Program-made: the position numbers and the translations under genes | Assembly (NCBI GenBank): GCA_026873275.1 | Contig: JANTUC010000001.1 | Coordinates: 1,674,001-1,738,000, forward strand | Reading direction: 5' to 3' | Source: Pseudopithomyces maydicus | Taxonomy: Eukaryota > Ascomycota > Dothideomycetes > Pleosporales > Didymosphaeriaceae | Length of the DNA stretch: 64,000 nucleotides | In this document: in pieces, positions 31,011-43,729 of the stretch | How positions within the stretch are numbered: position 1 is the first letter of the stretch | Layout of the letters: every line of letters starts with the position of its first letter | The notes under the pieces: model-generated | Told to the model about the DNA's origin: nothing | The model's input: the letters and a program-made list of their open reading frames with translations, nothing else | Databases searched by the model: none

Positions 31011-32273
31011 CTAGGCAGTCACCATTTCCTCCTTTGTCCATTTAATGTCCTTCACCCCTGATCCAGTAGTAATCGGATCATAGCTCATCGATAGAAGGTA
31101 ATCTCTGCCTTTGATCAACCAAGCAACCCACCCGGGGACCTTCCACCCCAACACAGCACCAACACCAGTCGCTCTCCCGATAGGCACAACCATCATCTCC
31201 TTCGTAGTCTGCACGAAAATACGGTCTTTCCCAGGCGCGGGGCTATCTGGATGTTCAGATCTGTAAGAGAACAAATCGCGCTTCAGGTTAGTAAAAAGAA
31301 CAGGAAGTCCATCGATGATGTCGAGAATAGTATTACGCGAGTAGCTGCTGATGTCCCCGATAGCGTACACGCGTGGGCCTGCCAGATCGACGCGCAACGT
31401 CTGCGTGTTGGTCTTGAGATATTTGTTGTCGGTGAGCAGGTTAGATGGCAGCCAAGATGAGTTTGGCAGCACGCCGTGAGCAGGGATGTACAAGTCTGTT
31501 GTTATTTTCTGCCCGTCTGCGAGGGTGAGTGTCGTTTTGCCATCTTGTTCCTCGTGCGTATCTGTAACACGCGTGTTGTAACGGACTTCGACGCCACGGT
31601 CTTTGAGCTTTTGTTCTGCTTCTTCGCCGATCACAGGCCGCAGAGTAGTTAAGAGTCTTTCAGCGGACGTGAGGAGCGTCACGGAGACTTTTCGCGGAGG
31701 TGTGGAGAACCAGCCTGGGCGACCGTTTAGGAATTCGCTCACTTCGCCGGCGAATTCTACACCTGTGGCGCCACCTCCGACGATGACGATTGATTTTGCA
31801 GCTGCGGCGGCCGCGTTTGTTGCCTTGATGGCTGCCAATGTGTCGTCCTTGTCGTCCCATGTCGAGAATGCAGGATAGTGAGTTTTGCTACCAGTGGCTA
31901 CAATCAGAGCATGGTACTGCAGTTGCTCCTCATCCTTTCCATCTTTCCGCTGATATTTCACTACTCTTGAAGTTGCGTCAAGTCCTGTTGCGGTTCCCTG
32001 TATCCAGGTAAAGTCTTCCTCTTTATAATTCTTGAACGCTCTTGAGAGCGGCGCGAAAACCTTCTCGGTTGGTAGGAGGGTAGTCGAGGCTGCAACCCGG
32101 GGAGATGCAGTGCGAAAGTAAATATCCGAAGAAGGATTTATGACATATAATTGGTAATGTGCACCTTTATGGGATGTCTTCAGTTGGGGTAAAATGAACT
32201 TCGCAATGTAATGTGTAGTCTGAAGCCCGGCAAACGAGGCGCCCAGAACGACAATGTTGCGAGTTTCGGTCAT
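31011..32273 (-). CDS. FAD-dependent NAD(P)H oxidoreductase, AIF/AMID-like
   Basis: A single-exon protein of 420 residues from ATG 32273; an in-frame ATG at 32303 would add ten. The N-terminal FAD site is RNIVVLGASFAGLQT, the second Rossmann motif SIVIVGGGATGVEFAGEVSEF binds NAD(P)H at about residues 160-180, LIVATGSKTHYPAF follows the ATG motif, and the FAD-closing block is RVYAIGDISSY. The family includes AIF2/AMID and Ndi1-like NADH:quinone oxidoreductases. The C-terminus (VPGWVAWLIKGRDYLLS) is amphipathic and may lie on a membrane. No mitochondrial presequence is clear. Function is likely NAD(P)H oxidation with a role in redox or programmed cell death; the specific acceptor is unknown. 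Confidence 0.9.
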   Translation of the reverse strand: MTETRNIVVLGASFAGLQTTHYIAKFILPQLKTSHKGAHYQLYVINPSSDIYFRTASPRVAASTTLLPTEKVFAPLSRAFKNYKEEDFTWIQGTATGLDATSRVVKYQRKDGKDEEQLQYHALIVATGSKTHYPAFSTWDDKDDTLAAIKATNAAAAAAKSIVIVGGGATGVEFAGEVSEFLNGRPGWFSTPPRKVSVTLLTSAERLLTTLRPVIGEEAEQKLKDRGVEVRYNTRVTDTHEEQDGKTTLTLADGQKITTDLYIPAHGVLPNSSWLPSNLLTDNKYLKTNTQTLRVDLAGPRVYAIGDISSYSRNTILDIIDGLPVLFTNLKRDLFSYRSEHPDSPAPGKDRIFVQTTKEMMVVPIGRATGVGAVLGWKVPGWVAWLIKGRDYLLSMSYDPITTGSGVKDIKWTKEEMVTA

Positions 32274-32303
32274 GGTTGGATGCAGTGTCGTCAAGATTCT
32301 CAA

Positions 32304-34006
32304 GCCAGCAAGACTATGTTGTGTGAAAGAGATTGCAAGATGGTGAGTGTTGGTGTAGTTAATGATTTGCTCTGAAGAGCTTTCGAAGGGGCTGATAGTT
32401 GTTTGGCGATGATGTTCGCGTTCTCTATAGGAGGCTTTATAGGAGCAGGCTGTCCTCCATGCAGTACGAACCTAACGCATTCCTTTCACATTAAAGAATC
32501 AGCGGACGAAAAGAGAAGACTTTAATTCTACATCTGGTTGGTTGAAACAAAACTGCCCTGCACTCTTGCGCCAAGTGCGTGCCTCGCTATCACGAGAGTT
32601 TGTGATTTTGATTGTGCCCCCAAAAATAAAAGCTGGATTGGTAACCGGAAGGTGTACCATCCGTGTCTGTAGGCGGTTGGTCAGCAGTCCTGGCGAATTT
32701 TGATTGGCTGGACTAAAGCTGGACAACATCCGGGAAACTACATTTTGAAGTGTCCGCTCGCCAATGCGTATGCTAGTATGATGACACACCTGTCACGATA
32801 TTGTGTAGTGGATACCTTCTCGGGTTCGTGCGAGAGGGTATACGAGGGTCTAAAAGAAGTCTTTTTGCACGCGCCTTCTATTGTATGCGCACCAAGCACA
32901 CGTAGGTATACAGAACACCACATATTCGCGATCCAAGGCCGTGTTTTCGATATTGAATTCCAAGGAATTATTTATAATATTGGTACTAAGCATCTTAGAA
33001 TTCAAATTTTCGTGTCATTCAAATTGACTTCATGATGTTACAAATGTCCCGTGCAACACAGACACACTCCGTTCGCAGGCAATACATGAAAAGGCGCCTC
33101 CTAAAAACACCGGAAGAAATTTGGTCTGTACCGAGTGCAACATGGATCTTGGGAACAAAGCTAGATCGCTTCGACTATCCGGCAATATTTACATTACTCC
33201 ATCCGTGGTTCATAAACCTTGGAAAAAGCGCTATCACATGCTCTCCAGGGTTCATTGGGAGCGCTTTCCGGACAATCACCACTGAGGAAGGCGCGATTAG
33301 ACAGCTCGGCAAGACACCGTGATATTAGCATGGCCCCGGGGGCGACAGGTTATCAGCATCACCTGTCATTGTTCATAGCCTGTATGGGCAAGTCTCATGT
33401 ATCATAATGGGTAGCTAGCTACACAGGACGTCGGGAGGAGCTTGCGACAATGAAGTTGACTTGTGGACAACAGTTGGTCACGTGCTGTGTCATCGCCGGA
33501 AATCTAGGTGAGGCGCACCTTGGACGTGGATGGCATCTCGCATCTGCGGAGCCCCCCGCTTATGGTAATTTCAGGACCCAGTTTTGTCGCCAAAATGTTC
33601 TCGTATGCTATGCTCTGGTGGTGATCGGGCGTCTGGAGCTTCTTCCGGGCATGTGGCCCCCTCATTGTTCACGGGTGTTTTGAGTGCGCAGTCGGATTCC
33701 ACGGACAAGAGGGCTTTCTGAATCAGCGGGGAACCAGCGCGCACAAGGGTACTCCGGCGACTCCATCTCTTGCATCCGTCAACGGTTCATTTCCTCCCCA
33801 AGTACGATACCTAGGACTAGGCCAACGGCACTGAGTAGCGCGGCCCACGGGCATCCTCTCGCCTGTAGCCGCTCGCAATACTGCCAAGCCGTTTCGCCGG
33901 CGCCGCAACCCTGCCCCATCTTCGACGAGCTCCCTTTTCGAGCGGCCCTGGACGGTCGCAAGCACCCTGTCCCTCTGTACACACATGCTCCAATGCGCTG
34001 TTCCAG
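32304..34006. other. Intergenic between divergent FAD oxidoreductase and pik1
   Basis: About 1.7 kb serving as promoter for both. Several short frames are present (for example 33450-33683, 77 codons; 33684-34010, 108 codons) but none resembles a protein family. Confidence 0.4.
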
Positions 34007-37000
34007 ATGAGTTGGAATCTGCTGGAGCGCTTCATCGAGTCGGATCACTTCAACCACGATCCCTCGCTCACCGTCGCCTACCTATCGTGAGTGGTGTCCC
34101 GAAGCCACCGTTGCGTCCCGCGTCGCACCGCCACGGCGGTCGTCCACACTTCAGAGAGCTCCCCGCTAACCGCCGCGTCCGTCCAGGCGATATGCAGACC
34201 ACGTCGGCATTCACTATGTGCTCTGCAACAAGCTGCGCCATTTCGCATACGAGGAGATTGAGTTCTTCCTGCCGCAGTACGCCCCTCGCTGTCCCTCCGC
34301 CCGCCCACACCTAGCTCATGCGGAACAGGCTATGTCACCTCCTCATTAGCGTCGACAACGAGTCGATGGCCCTGGAGGAATTCATAATAGATTTGTGCGA
34401 GGAGTCTGTCAATGGTGCGCTCTTGGTGGGCTTACAACATGCGCCGTGCCTGTGCCATTGTTGCTAACACGTGCAGACCTTCTGGCTCTTCCAGACCTAC
34501 CTGCACGATCTCGCACCCGTCCCCAACTCACACGCCTTTAAGACATGTCGCCGTATATACAACAAAGTCCAACGCATTGTCTTTGGCTCTGCCGAGCCCC
34601 AGCGGCGCGAGAAGGTCAAGGAAAACATCCTGCCTGTCACCGTACTGTCCAGTCTAGTACTCGCCAGCATAGCTGCACCCTTCTTGCCCAAACACGTCGG
34701 ACCGTTGGCAGTTGCCCAGGCGCGGAGACCGCGACCTGCCGACGATATCATATCTGACAATGTGCAAATGGCCAAGATGGGCAGGAGCAACACAGTGGCA
34801 GGAACTCCACGGCCGAGGCGAACGCGAGCAACTGGTGGGCAATCGGACCCGGAGGATGGCAGAGCGAGTAAAGCACCCGTGCCGTTGATAAGAGATGTGG
34901 AAGACTCCAAAGAGCTGCGCAAGAAAGCTGCAAGACCCCTTCGACCTGATCGCGTGGTTTCGGCGCACCAGCGACCGAGTCTTCTGTCCGTGAGCGCAGA
35001 AGCCCGTCTCAGTTCATCATCACTGCCCGATTTCCGCAACGGCGCAACATCTCCACTGCCCACACCGCCTCCGACAGCTGGGTTGGGTACCAAGCCCGAT
35101 CACCATCGGTCCAGCAAACACCATGTGCCAAGACCACTGACGCCTACCGCACTGTCTCGTTCCCAGAAACGTAGACTCCTTCGATCAAATTATTTCCGGT
35201 TGGAATCGCAGTTCCTCAGTGCCCTTGAAGACATATCCAACCGGCTGGTTGCTGTGCCTAAACAGGCCCGACTTAGTGCTCTGAGAGCGGAATTAGCGCT
35301 TATGGATCAGGATCTTCCGGCAGAAGTGGACATTCCTGTCATCGCACCTGCAACTTTAAGAGATGGGATTGCTTCACAGAGTCAGCATCATCGGATTGTG
35401 AGGATCAATGCCGCCGAAGCGACCAGTCTCAACAGTGCTGAACGGGTGCCATACCTGCTGATGGTGGAAGTGTTAAAGGAAGACTTTAACTTCGACCCCG
35501 ATTCGGAACAGAATCAACAGCTCTTGGAAAAATTGCTGCTAGAGAAGGGTTCCTCGAAGAGACGACTGTTTGACATCACCCACGCAGAACATCTGGCACA
35601 CAATAAAACTCCACCAAACGGATCGGATAGCGTCTTTGAACCCGCAAATGGCGATCTCAGTAGCACTTCTCTCATTAACGAACCTGAAACCAGTGAAATT
35701 GCATCTAGTCTTGCGAAGATAACACTTCCAAGTAGTGCTGTCACTGTCGTCAACGGAAAGGCCACAGCACCCCGGTCATCCAGTGGAGCGAATACAGTGT
35801 CTTCGGTTGCGGCCTTATCCACCCCACGTACCTCGGATACTGAAAACAGCAGATCAAACAGCCCCGTTCCTCGTAGAATGACTCTGCCTGTTGCACGCGG
35901 TACTATGAGCGTAGATCAACCAGACGTATCTGCTCTTGCTACGCACATGCGAACAGCAGCACAAATGTTAGCTCAACTTGAATCAAGCGGTTCAAAACGT
36001 CCCAGAGCTGAGGTTGCGGCTATCAAAGCAAAGATCATCGCCAGCATGCAGGCGCTTGAAGAGCAGAATTTCGTTACTGAGGAAACGGGCCCTACATTCG
36101 ACACTATCATGGCCGAAACGGACACCTCCCTTACTGCAGAGCCAGAGAGCCTTGAAGAAGGCATGCCCGGTGCAACTAACTCGGGTGCAGGTGCCGCACG
36201 AATGGAAAATGATTTGAAGACTGGAGGCGTCAAAAGACAGGGGGATCGTGATGATCCTAGCGCGGCTACTTTTGGTGAAGAATGGGGTGCCAAAAGGAGC
36301 GTGTACGACGTTCCTCGCCGTACGGACACATGAAGAACTGGGACTTGTTCAGTGTCATCGTCAAAACCGGAGCTGATCTTCGACAAGAAGCTTTTGCATG
36401 CCAACTCATTCAGGTATGCGCCAAAATCTGGGAAGAGTTAGATGTGCCCGTCTGGACCAAACGCATGCGAATCCTAGTCACCGGAGAGTCATCAGGTCTG
36501 ATCGAAACAATTACCAACGGTGTGTCATTACACTCTCTGAAACGCAGTTTGACACTGGCGAGTATTGCTGCGGGTACCAATCCCAAGAAACGCATCGCTA
36601 GCTTGAAGGATCACTTTACCAAGACGTTCGGTGAACCGGATTCAGAATCGTACAAAGCTGGCATTGACGCTTTTGCTCGATCGCTTGCCGCCTACAGCAT
36701 CATCTGTTATGTTCTGCAGCTCAAGGATCGCCATAATGGTAATCTGCTCATCGATAACATGGGTCACATCATTCATATCGACTTTGGGTTCATGCTATCC
36801 AACTCACCTGGTAGCATGGGCTTCGAAGCTGCTCCTTTCAAGCTCACGCAAGAATATGTGGACGTTCTTGGAGGATTGACCGCACCTGCGTTTGAAGAAT
36901 TTAAGAAATTATGTAAACAATCGTTCCAAGCGCTGCGGAAAGAAGCTGAGCGTCTCATCATGCTGGTTGACATGATGGGCAAACAGAGCAAGATGCCTTG

Positions 37001-37136
37001 CTTTGCCGCCGGCGCTACCGGTGTAACGAATTCTCTTCGTGCACGCATGATGTTGCATCTTAGCAAGGAGGAAGCTGAAGTTTTTGTTGACGAGCTGATT
37101 GCGAAGAGCGTGGGGAGTTATTATACCCGACTGTAA
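34007..37136 (+). CDS. pik1: Phosphatidylinositol 4-kinase Pik1 (PI4K beta type), with one apparent 1-base frameshift
   Basis: An essential Golgi/nuclear lipid kinase making PI4P. Exons are 34007-34086, 34187-34276, 34329-34425 and 34477-37136. The N-terminal lipid kinase unique region (MSWNLLERFIESDHF, HYVLCNKLRHFAYEEIEFFLPQ) is followed by a long disordered Ser/Pro-rich middle and a homology block SRSQKRRLLRSNYFRLESQF. The catalytic domain has the ATP lysine in VIVKTGADLRQEAFACQL, the loop KDRHNGNLL and the HIDFGFML motif. At the A4 run 36292-36295 the frame breaks just before the kinase domain; one extra A gives FGEEWGAKKERVRRSSPYGH, as in the family. The corrected length is about 975 residues. 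Because pik1 is essential in yeast, a real null here is unlikely. Confidence 0.93.
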
Positions 37137-37912
37137 GTTTTACTCTAGCTCGATCGCCACTTCCAATACTAATGATCACGCAGTTACGATACCTTTCAAT
37201 ACCGTACACAAGGCATATATTGATCTTTGCATCTTCCATGACCCATTTCCGTGTTACGCCTCGGCATAGAAGAGCATGCGCAGTACAAAGTAGGGGAAGG
37301 AATAGGTCATTAAGGTGACACTCCTGCTCCTTGGTGACCTGAAATGTGGAACAGCATCGCGGGAATTTGGGCAACTCGGCATTTTCTGGAGCGTGGGGTT
37401 TTCGGGTTGAATACCATGCACATCTGGTGAACCCAGGCCATTCTTATACATGGGATACTCACTACAATAAAGAAAGTCGTTCCCTAATTTGTTTTTGGTG
37501 CCAAGTCTGTGTTGTGAGCATATAGTACTTGCGTGAAGCGTTGTTCCGGCGCGCTCTTTCGGTCTGATCGATCCGTTCTATTCGATTTGCTGCGAGAAGA
37601 TTCGAGGTTAAAAAAACGATGTCGACTGGAAATATCACTATTTAGTCTTTGGATAGATATGCAGTAGTTCGAGGTTTGCAAGTGTCAGTTTTCGGGGTGA
37701 ATACTCGTTTGCTATAGGTCGGTAATCCAGATAATCCATGTTGAAGTGCAGGAAGTTGTGTAACCATGGCTGGGGCGGAGCCTCGTGTGGCATAGCCCCG
37801 CAAAGTCAGCCTTGTAAGTTTTTTACTGCCTTCTAAAGCCCCTACCTTCTTTCTCACCCTCCATCCTTGAGGTTCGTTTCGTTATTTTGAAGTACTACGG
37901 AACAAAATAGTG
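37137..37912. other. Intergenic
   Basis: The pik1 3' UTR and the promoter of the ankyrin gene on the same strand. No gene or repeat is seen. Confidence 0.4.
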
Positions 37913-40386
37913 ATGGATCCACTCTCCGTAACAGCGAGCATAATCGCTGTCATCACTGCGGCAAGCGCGGTCTTGAAGACCCTAGAGCACATCAGGTCAC
38001 ACGCAAACGATGGTTCAGTTCTTATTATTGTCATAAACATGGTAAGACAGACTGCTTTACAGGTCATAATGATCGCTAATGCTCCGCCGTCTGCAGGTGA
38101 CGGATCTCAAAGCAACTCTTATATGTGTGCAACGTGCCGAAGCAGCATTAAAAGACGTTGATGTATCGATTCATGGTGGTCTTCAAGCGATGATCGGAAA
38201 GGCCCAAGCCTCAGTGGATCGGTTGATAGACTTTGCCAAAGACAATCTCTCGAAACCGACGGGGAAAGACCGCCTACTTGGATTGAGTAGCAAGAAAAGG
38301 AACAGGCTAGCGGAAATAAAAGAGTCGATTCAAGAAAGCCAGAGAAACCTACAGCTTTTGCTACTTTCTGCGAACCTGTAAGTATACTGTAAAAGTCGTC
38401 GGATGTTGTTAATGATGTTCGACAGTCAACAAAGTGCGACGATCAAGGAAGCCGTTTTGATTCAGCATGTACACCAGATGGAGAACTCTATAAACTTAGA
38501 GCACATCAGAGATGTTCTTTCAACCGCTTCTCAATCCGTTTACCCGCAACTTATACATCATCCGAGCAATGATCCTCCTGCCGGCCAAATGCAGCCATAC
38601 AAACGCAACTCCTTACAGCTGAATCCACGGCCCGTCAGCACAGTACATGATACTTGTCATGTGCGTATAATAACTAGCTTATCAACAAACACCTGTGATG
38701 TGACATGCCCCTGTCAATGTCATATAAAATCCCGTTGGCGCACTCCAAAGTGGCTCTCCGCTGTGGTAGGCACGTTATTCTACGATTCTAGTTATTCCCT
38801 CTCCGCCGCGGAGCTGCCGTGTAACTCAATGCGCTGCGCAAGGTCTCAGGACTCATGTCGCTGTAACTTTACATATTATTTCCCGGTCTGGATCTTGCGC
38901 TCTGCACTTGTGTACTCATCATGGAGCAACCTGAGTGGCACAAATTCATCGTGGACTGTACGCATGCCTCGCATTATTCCAAAGACACATGAATGTTGGT
39001 GGCTTGTTCGAGACAATCGAATTTCTCGATTGCGTAGTATGCTGTCTGAGAGATCTATAACACCGTACGACGTGGATGGAGATGGATACTCCATTTTCCA
39101 GGTAATACAGACTTTCAGGACAGATCGCGACACAAACGTGCTGACACTTCATTAGCACGCTGTATTACTTCAAAACTTAGAAATAATTGATCTGCTGGAA
39201 TTTGCCGGGGCGGACTGGTATTCTCAAGACAAATTTGGGCGGTAAGATCCTCATACAACAAGAAAGATGCAGGTGCATCTAATAGAAATTTTGCTGATCC
39301 ATTAGATCCGCTGCCGATTTGTTCTGGTACTCAACTCTCACATATGATCCCTCATATCAACCATTTGCCGGGCTGAAAGGTCTCGGGGCACGCGAAGACC
39401 AATTAGATCTGAATCTAGGCCCATTACACAAAATTGTCGTTGGGCTTTCATGCGCAAATCTTGCCGAACAGATAGAACAGAATCTTTGTGGGGTGGACGA
39501 AACAGACTGGTCCGGTACGACGGCTTTGATGTGGGCCGCGTGGCATTCAAACGTGGAACATATCGTGATATTGTTGGCGTACAATGCTAAAGTTGATGAA
39601 GTTGACATGAGGGGTAGCAGTGCACTCCACGTTGCGGCGGCAACAGGCTCACTAGATTGCGTACTTGCGCTTCTCCGAGCCAATGCTGACCCTAACATGG
39701 CAAGTAAAGGTGGTAGAACGCCATTGCATAATTCGTTGTACAACCGAGAAAAAAGAGCTGTCATTACTGCACTGATCGAGCATGGTGCGGATATAGAGGC
39801 TCGCACAGCATACAGTCAACACACACCTTTGCATCTGGCCATTTTGGAATTCCACGGATGGGAAATTGTAAAGTTTCTCTTGGAGGAGTATGGAGCAGAT
39901 ATGAATGCTCTAGCCCATGAAGACACTCCTATCAGCCTTGCGATATACATGAACGACACCAGGACAATCCAACTTTTAACCTCAATGGGAGCCTCCTCAT
40001 CATGGAAGACACCTCGTGGAGAAAATAACATTGTTAAAAAAGCGGCGATATATGCAACGGCAAACACGATGAGAGTACTGGCGGAAACTGAACTTGCTCC
40101 AATAATCTATAGCCTCGAGGATATCCAATTTCTGTTCAATAATTGTCGGAATAGAAATCGGATAGACTTACGGCCGTCATATCAAAGAGAGTCATACGAG
40201 GAAGAGGAAGAAGCTCTTATGTTTCTTATTAGCAAAAAGGTAATTCTGACGGACGATGAGTACACTGAAGCTTTTGGAGATGCACAGGCGATGTCCGACG
40301 AGACTGAAAGTGAGGAAAACGAAGAGATATATATATTTGAAGAGGATGAGATCTTTGTAGACGCTTCAGAGGAAATCACGGTTTAG
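37913..40386 (+). CDS. Ankyrin-repeat protein with STAND-type fungal N-terminal domain
   Basis: Five exons: 37913-38041, 38097-38377, 38426-39101, 39156-39241 and 39306-40386, giving 750 residues. The first 45 residues (MDPLSVTASIIAVITAASAV, then LKTLEHI) match the helical N-terminal domain found before NACHT or ankyrin modules in fungal NLR-like and HET-linked proteins. A coiled region (about 60-170) follows, then a fungal Cys-rich block (CDVTCPCQCHIKSRWRTPKW, TYYFPVWILRSALVY). Residues from about 490 hold five ankyrin repeats (GTTALMWAAWHSNVEHIVILL, GSSALHVAAATGSLDCVLALL, GRTPLHNSLYN..., TPLHLAILE...). The tail is very acidic. No nucleotide-binding domain is present. Related proteins are thought to act in self/non-self recognition; that is inference here. 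Confidence 0.8.
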
Positions 40387-40435
40387 CCGTTTTCTTTCAC
40401 CTACCTACCTTGGATAGTGATGGCTGGAGCATATT

Positions 40436-40769
40436 TAATAGGGCAAGTTTTGAATTTGAGATCCTAAATTCTTGACATTGTCCTCGAGCGTTTTGTCCAA
40501 TGCTTCCTCAACGTCCTCGGGGCATGATTGGTGTTTCATGGTTTCCCTGTGATTAACACGTTCGATTGGGGAACACCGCTCTTTCGAACCCCTTCTCCGA
40601 CCTCAGCTTCATTCCGGTAGATGGCTGCGTAGTCGATTTTCCTGTATCCTGCACAAAGGGCAGTCTCTACTGCGTGTTCGACTTTGTTTGGCGCTGCCTG
40701 CCAAGTACAAAAGCCCACGGTGAGTATGCATGCAACCGTGTTCAAGGTCCGATGTGTAGGATACACCAT
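40436..40769 (-). pseudogene. Truncated aldo-keto reductase relic
   Basis: Reading down from 40769, the frame LNTVACILTVGFCTWQAAPN, then EHAVETALCAGYRKIDYAAIYRNEAEVGEGVRKSG, matches the N-terminal 70 residues of Gcy1/Ypr1-type aldo-keto reductases (catalytic D and Y in the KIDYAAIYRNE region). The frame then stops after ITGKP. A further block reading CPEDVEEALDKTLED continues in another frame and is where the family has HPEDVEEALDKTL. After that, homology ends near 40436, so about two thirds of the enzyme is missing. Several conserved Gly residues of the first loop are changed (GAKIP to ACILT, GFG to GFC). It is a dead 5' fragment. Confidence 0.75.
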
Positions 40770-40770
40770 G

Positions 40771-41356
40771 CTGGCTTGTGAGGATTTGATCGTGTGACTG
40801 GGTAAGTTTACTGGAAAATAACTATGCAGATATTGGCATCTTTAAACCCATCGTAAGGTCTCGTGATCCACGGTTCGTGGTGACCGCCTCGTATGCTGAG
40901 AATCCGGATTAACTGGATATTCGCAAAAGGAGTGTTCCTGCCTATGAATACACGGCGATTACTGAGTGGGGGCTAGGTCTAGGGCTCTCGATAGACACAT
41001 GTGCATTTACATGTAGTAAAAGCCGGACTGCAGGCATGCCGAGCCACTGCTTTATCATGCAGACTTGAAGCTTTAATCGCAAGAACGTATTTTGTGGAAT
41101 TATAGGAATATTTCTTAGGGTCAAGTTGTGATTCCATGTGTAATTCTTATCATGTCACACGATACTGAGAAAGCGAGCGATGTTAGATTCGGACAGGCTC
41201 CCGGCTGTTGGAAGGACCCTAATGAAGCCCACCCGGCCCGCGATATTGCGGGGAAGGGATAATAATCCGCCAGGAAATCCGACGATTCAACACACAACCT
41301 CCGCATTTCGGGAATTCCTCAAGTTTTCCCCGCCCCCCACAACAAACGCTCGAGCC
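40771..41356. other. Intergenic, promoter of a Zn2Cys6 gene
   Basis: No gene is seen. The reading frame of the downstream regulator is open back to 41180, but that extension has no domain, so I treat it as 5' UTR. Confidence 0.4.
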
Positions 41357-43561
41357 ATGGACCCCGGATCGAGTAGAAAACGAGGCATCGGTGATCCCAC
41401 CAATAATCCTCGGCAAAAGCGAAAGGTGACGCGTGCGTGCGACATCTGCAAAGCGAAGAAGGCCAAGTGCTCTGGGACTCAGCCTTGCGACAACTGTGCA
41501 CAGAAAGGCCGGGAGTGTCTTTACCATGCTCTCTACACTCGTGGGGAGCCTCCTCCAGTGCCTGTATCCTCAAATGTTCGTATAAGGCCTACAACGTGCA
41601 ATGGAAGTATCCGTGCTACACATTCTCCTACCATCAACGGCCCGGAGGTACCCTCTCGTGCATCGCCCGAACTTGGGATATCCGGGCAGTACTCGGATAT
41701 TACTTCTGGCCTATCGTTCCTTCGTCGTGCATGGAAACGTCTGTCCACTAGCCATAACAGCCAACTTGAAAATGGAACACTAGAGGTCTCGGACGATGAA
41801 CAACTACTTGTCTCAGCCGGCGACAAACCATTTCAACGGCGCTCACAAGCTGTGCATATACCGCCGCTCCCGGAATGTTTAGATCTGTACGTATAACCCA
41901 GTAATCAATAGCATCATGACCCGGTGCCCGATAGGTCTTACATATTCATGAGTAATTTATCGAGACTTGAAATAAACTGACTCGATGATTTCGTTTCTAG
42001 GTCAGCCATGTATTTTGACATATGCATAGCTACTTACCGCATACTCCATCGGCCTACGGTTGAGACATGGACGAGAACGCTGGTAGGAAATGCGCAACAA
42101 GGTTTGCCTTTTGATCACGGTATTACAAAAGCCCAAGCCTCCATCGTGCTTGCCGTACTCGCAGTCGCTAGCTTCCATAAAGCCAAGGTGCAGGATTCAG
42201 ATGGTTGTTCTGATAGCGATGAAGCCTTGCTCCAAAGCGATCTAATTTTCTCTGAATCGGTACATTTTGTAGAAACAGAGACAGGCTACCCCAGACTTGA
42301 GTCCGCTCAAGCACGGCTTGTACAAGTCCTATATCTGCTCACATCATCACGCATGAATCAGGCTTGGTACACATTCGGACACACATTCCTTATAATATCG
42401 GCTCTGGGTTTACACCGACGTCAGCATCGAAAAAGACGATCTGTCCACCAAGACTTCATTGAAGAGCAATGCCGAAAGCGGACATTCTGGGTAGCATATA
42501 CACTCGACAAATACTTGGGGGTGATTTTTGGTCGCCCGCGAAACTATCATGATGATGATATTGACCAGGAATTTCCCGATCCTATTAATGACGAAGACAT
42601 GACAGCGATCGGGCCCAACAGCCAGCACAATGATGCGACTGATGACTGCCACATCAATTCGCTGATTTATCATGCGAAATTGGCACAGATTGCGGAGCGC
42701 ATCTTGAGAGAAGTTTATTCTATCAGGCATAATCCAGATCCCGCCAAAATTGCAGCATCACATCGATTGGGTCTCCAGTTGCGCCAATGGAAATCTTCAC
42801 TGCCGCCTATTCTAGGTGTTGTGAACCCCTCTTCTCTTATCCCAGCTTTCCGTCGGCAATCAACCGTACTGAAGCTGTCATATTGCCATGCAGTAATGCT
42901 CGCGCACCGACCCTTTCTTTTGAAGAATTTCAGCAGTCAAACAGAAGATGTTCGGAATTTGGCGACTGAAGGCATCAAGGAATGCATTGATGCTGCCAAG
43001 TCCGTCCTTGTGATAGTTGACTGGATGACGAAAGACGGCAAGCTTTTTCATGCATTCTGGTGGACTCATTATGTCACCTTCTGCGCGCTTGTTGTTGTAT
43101 ATGTCTGGTCCATTCAACAAAACAACGACCACCCGACCGTAGATCAGTTTCATGCGGACATCCTTGAACGAGCCGAAAGTTGCTTGAAACATCTGGCTCA
43201 AGCGACAGCGTGCAATTCACCTTCAAGACGCTACAGTATCATCTTGCAAGAGCTCAGATCCGAAGCGAAAAGAAAAGCCGCACGGCCTTCACAAACCGAA
43301 GTCTATTCTACAAATATTACTCATGGAGAAATTGGCCAAAACTCGAATTCAATGGTGGCCAACGCCTTGGACCCTGCCCACTCCCATTGGAACCCCCTGC
43401 TCCACAGCCCAGCGGAATCCGCAGGTTCTCAAGGAGCAAATTTCCTTGACAACTGGCAAACTACGGACTGGCTTGAGCTTGATGCATCTGCCTTCGGGCT
43501 GTTCTCATCTATCGGCGATGAATCGATCAATTGGACGAGCGAGGTAGGCCAAAGCCTATAA
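41357..43561 (+). CDS. Zn2Cys6 transcription factor with fungal-specific TF domain
   Basis: Two exons, 41357-41886 and 42001-43561, 696 residues. The binuclear zinc cluster is at about residues 28-55 with the exact spacing C-x2-C-x6-C-x5-C-x2-C-x6-C (ACDICKAKKAKCSGTQPCDN, then CAQKGREC), preceded by a basic patch. The middle homology region starts with SAMYFDICIATYRILHRPT and includes LLTSSRMNQAWYTFGHTFLI, ALGLHRRQHRKRR and the landmark RKRTFWVAYTLDKYLGVIFG, typical of Fungal_trans. The donor GTACGT at 41887 was chosen because it alone gives a continuous frame (DLSAMYF). It converges with an MFS permease gene 168 bases away, so a regulator-transporter pair is possible. The target pathway is unknown. 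Confidence 0.9.
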
Positions 43562-43729
43562 GTATTCCACAGTCGTCACATGTTTCAGAGTTTCCATTAT
43601 AGCAGACATATCATCGATCTATGAACTCCGAGTTGTCTGCTTCACTTTTGCGATGTAAACCAGTTCGAATAAGGGTTTTATCTTCCCTTTGGAAAGCGTA
43701 GAATAAATTTTCAGCGAGCTGCCTCTAAG

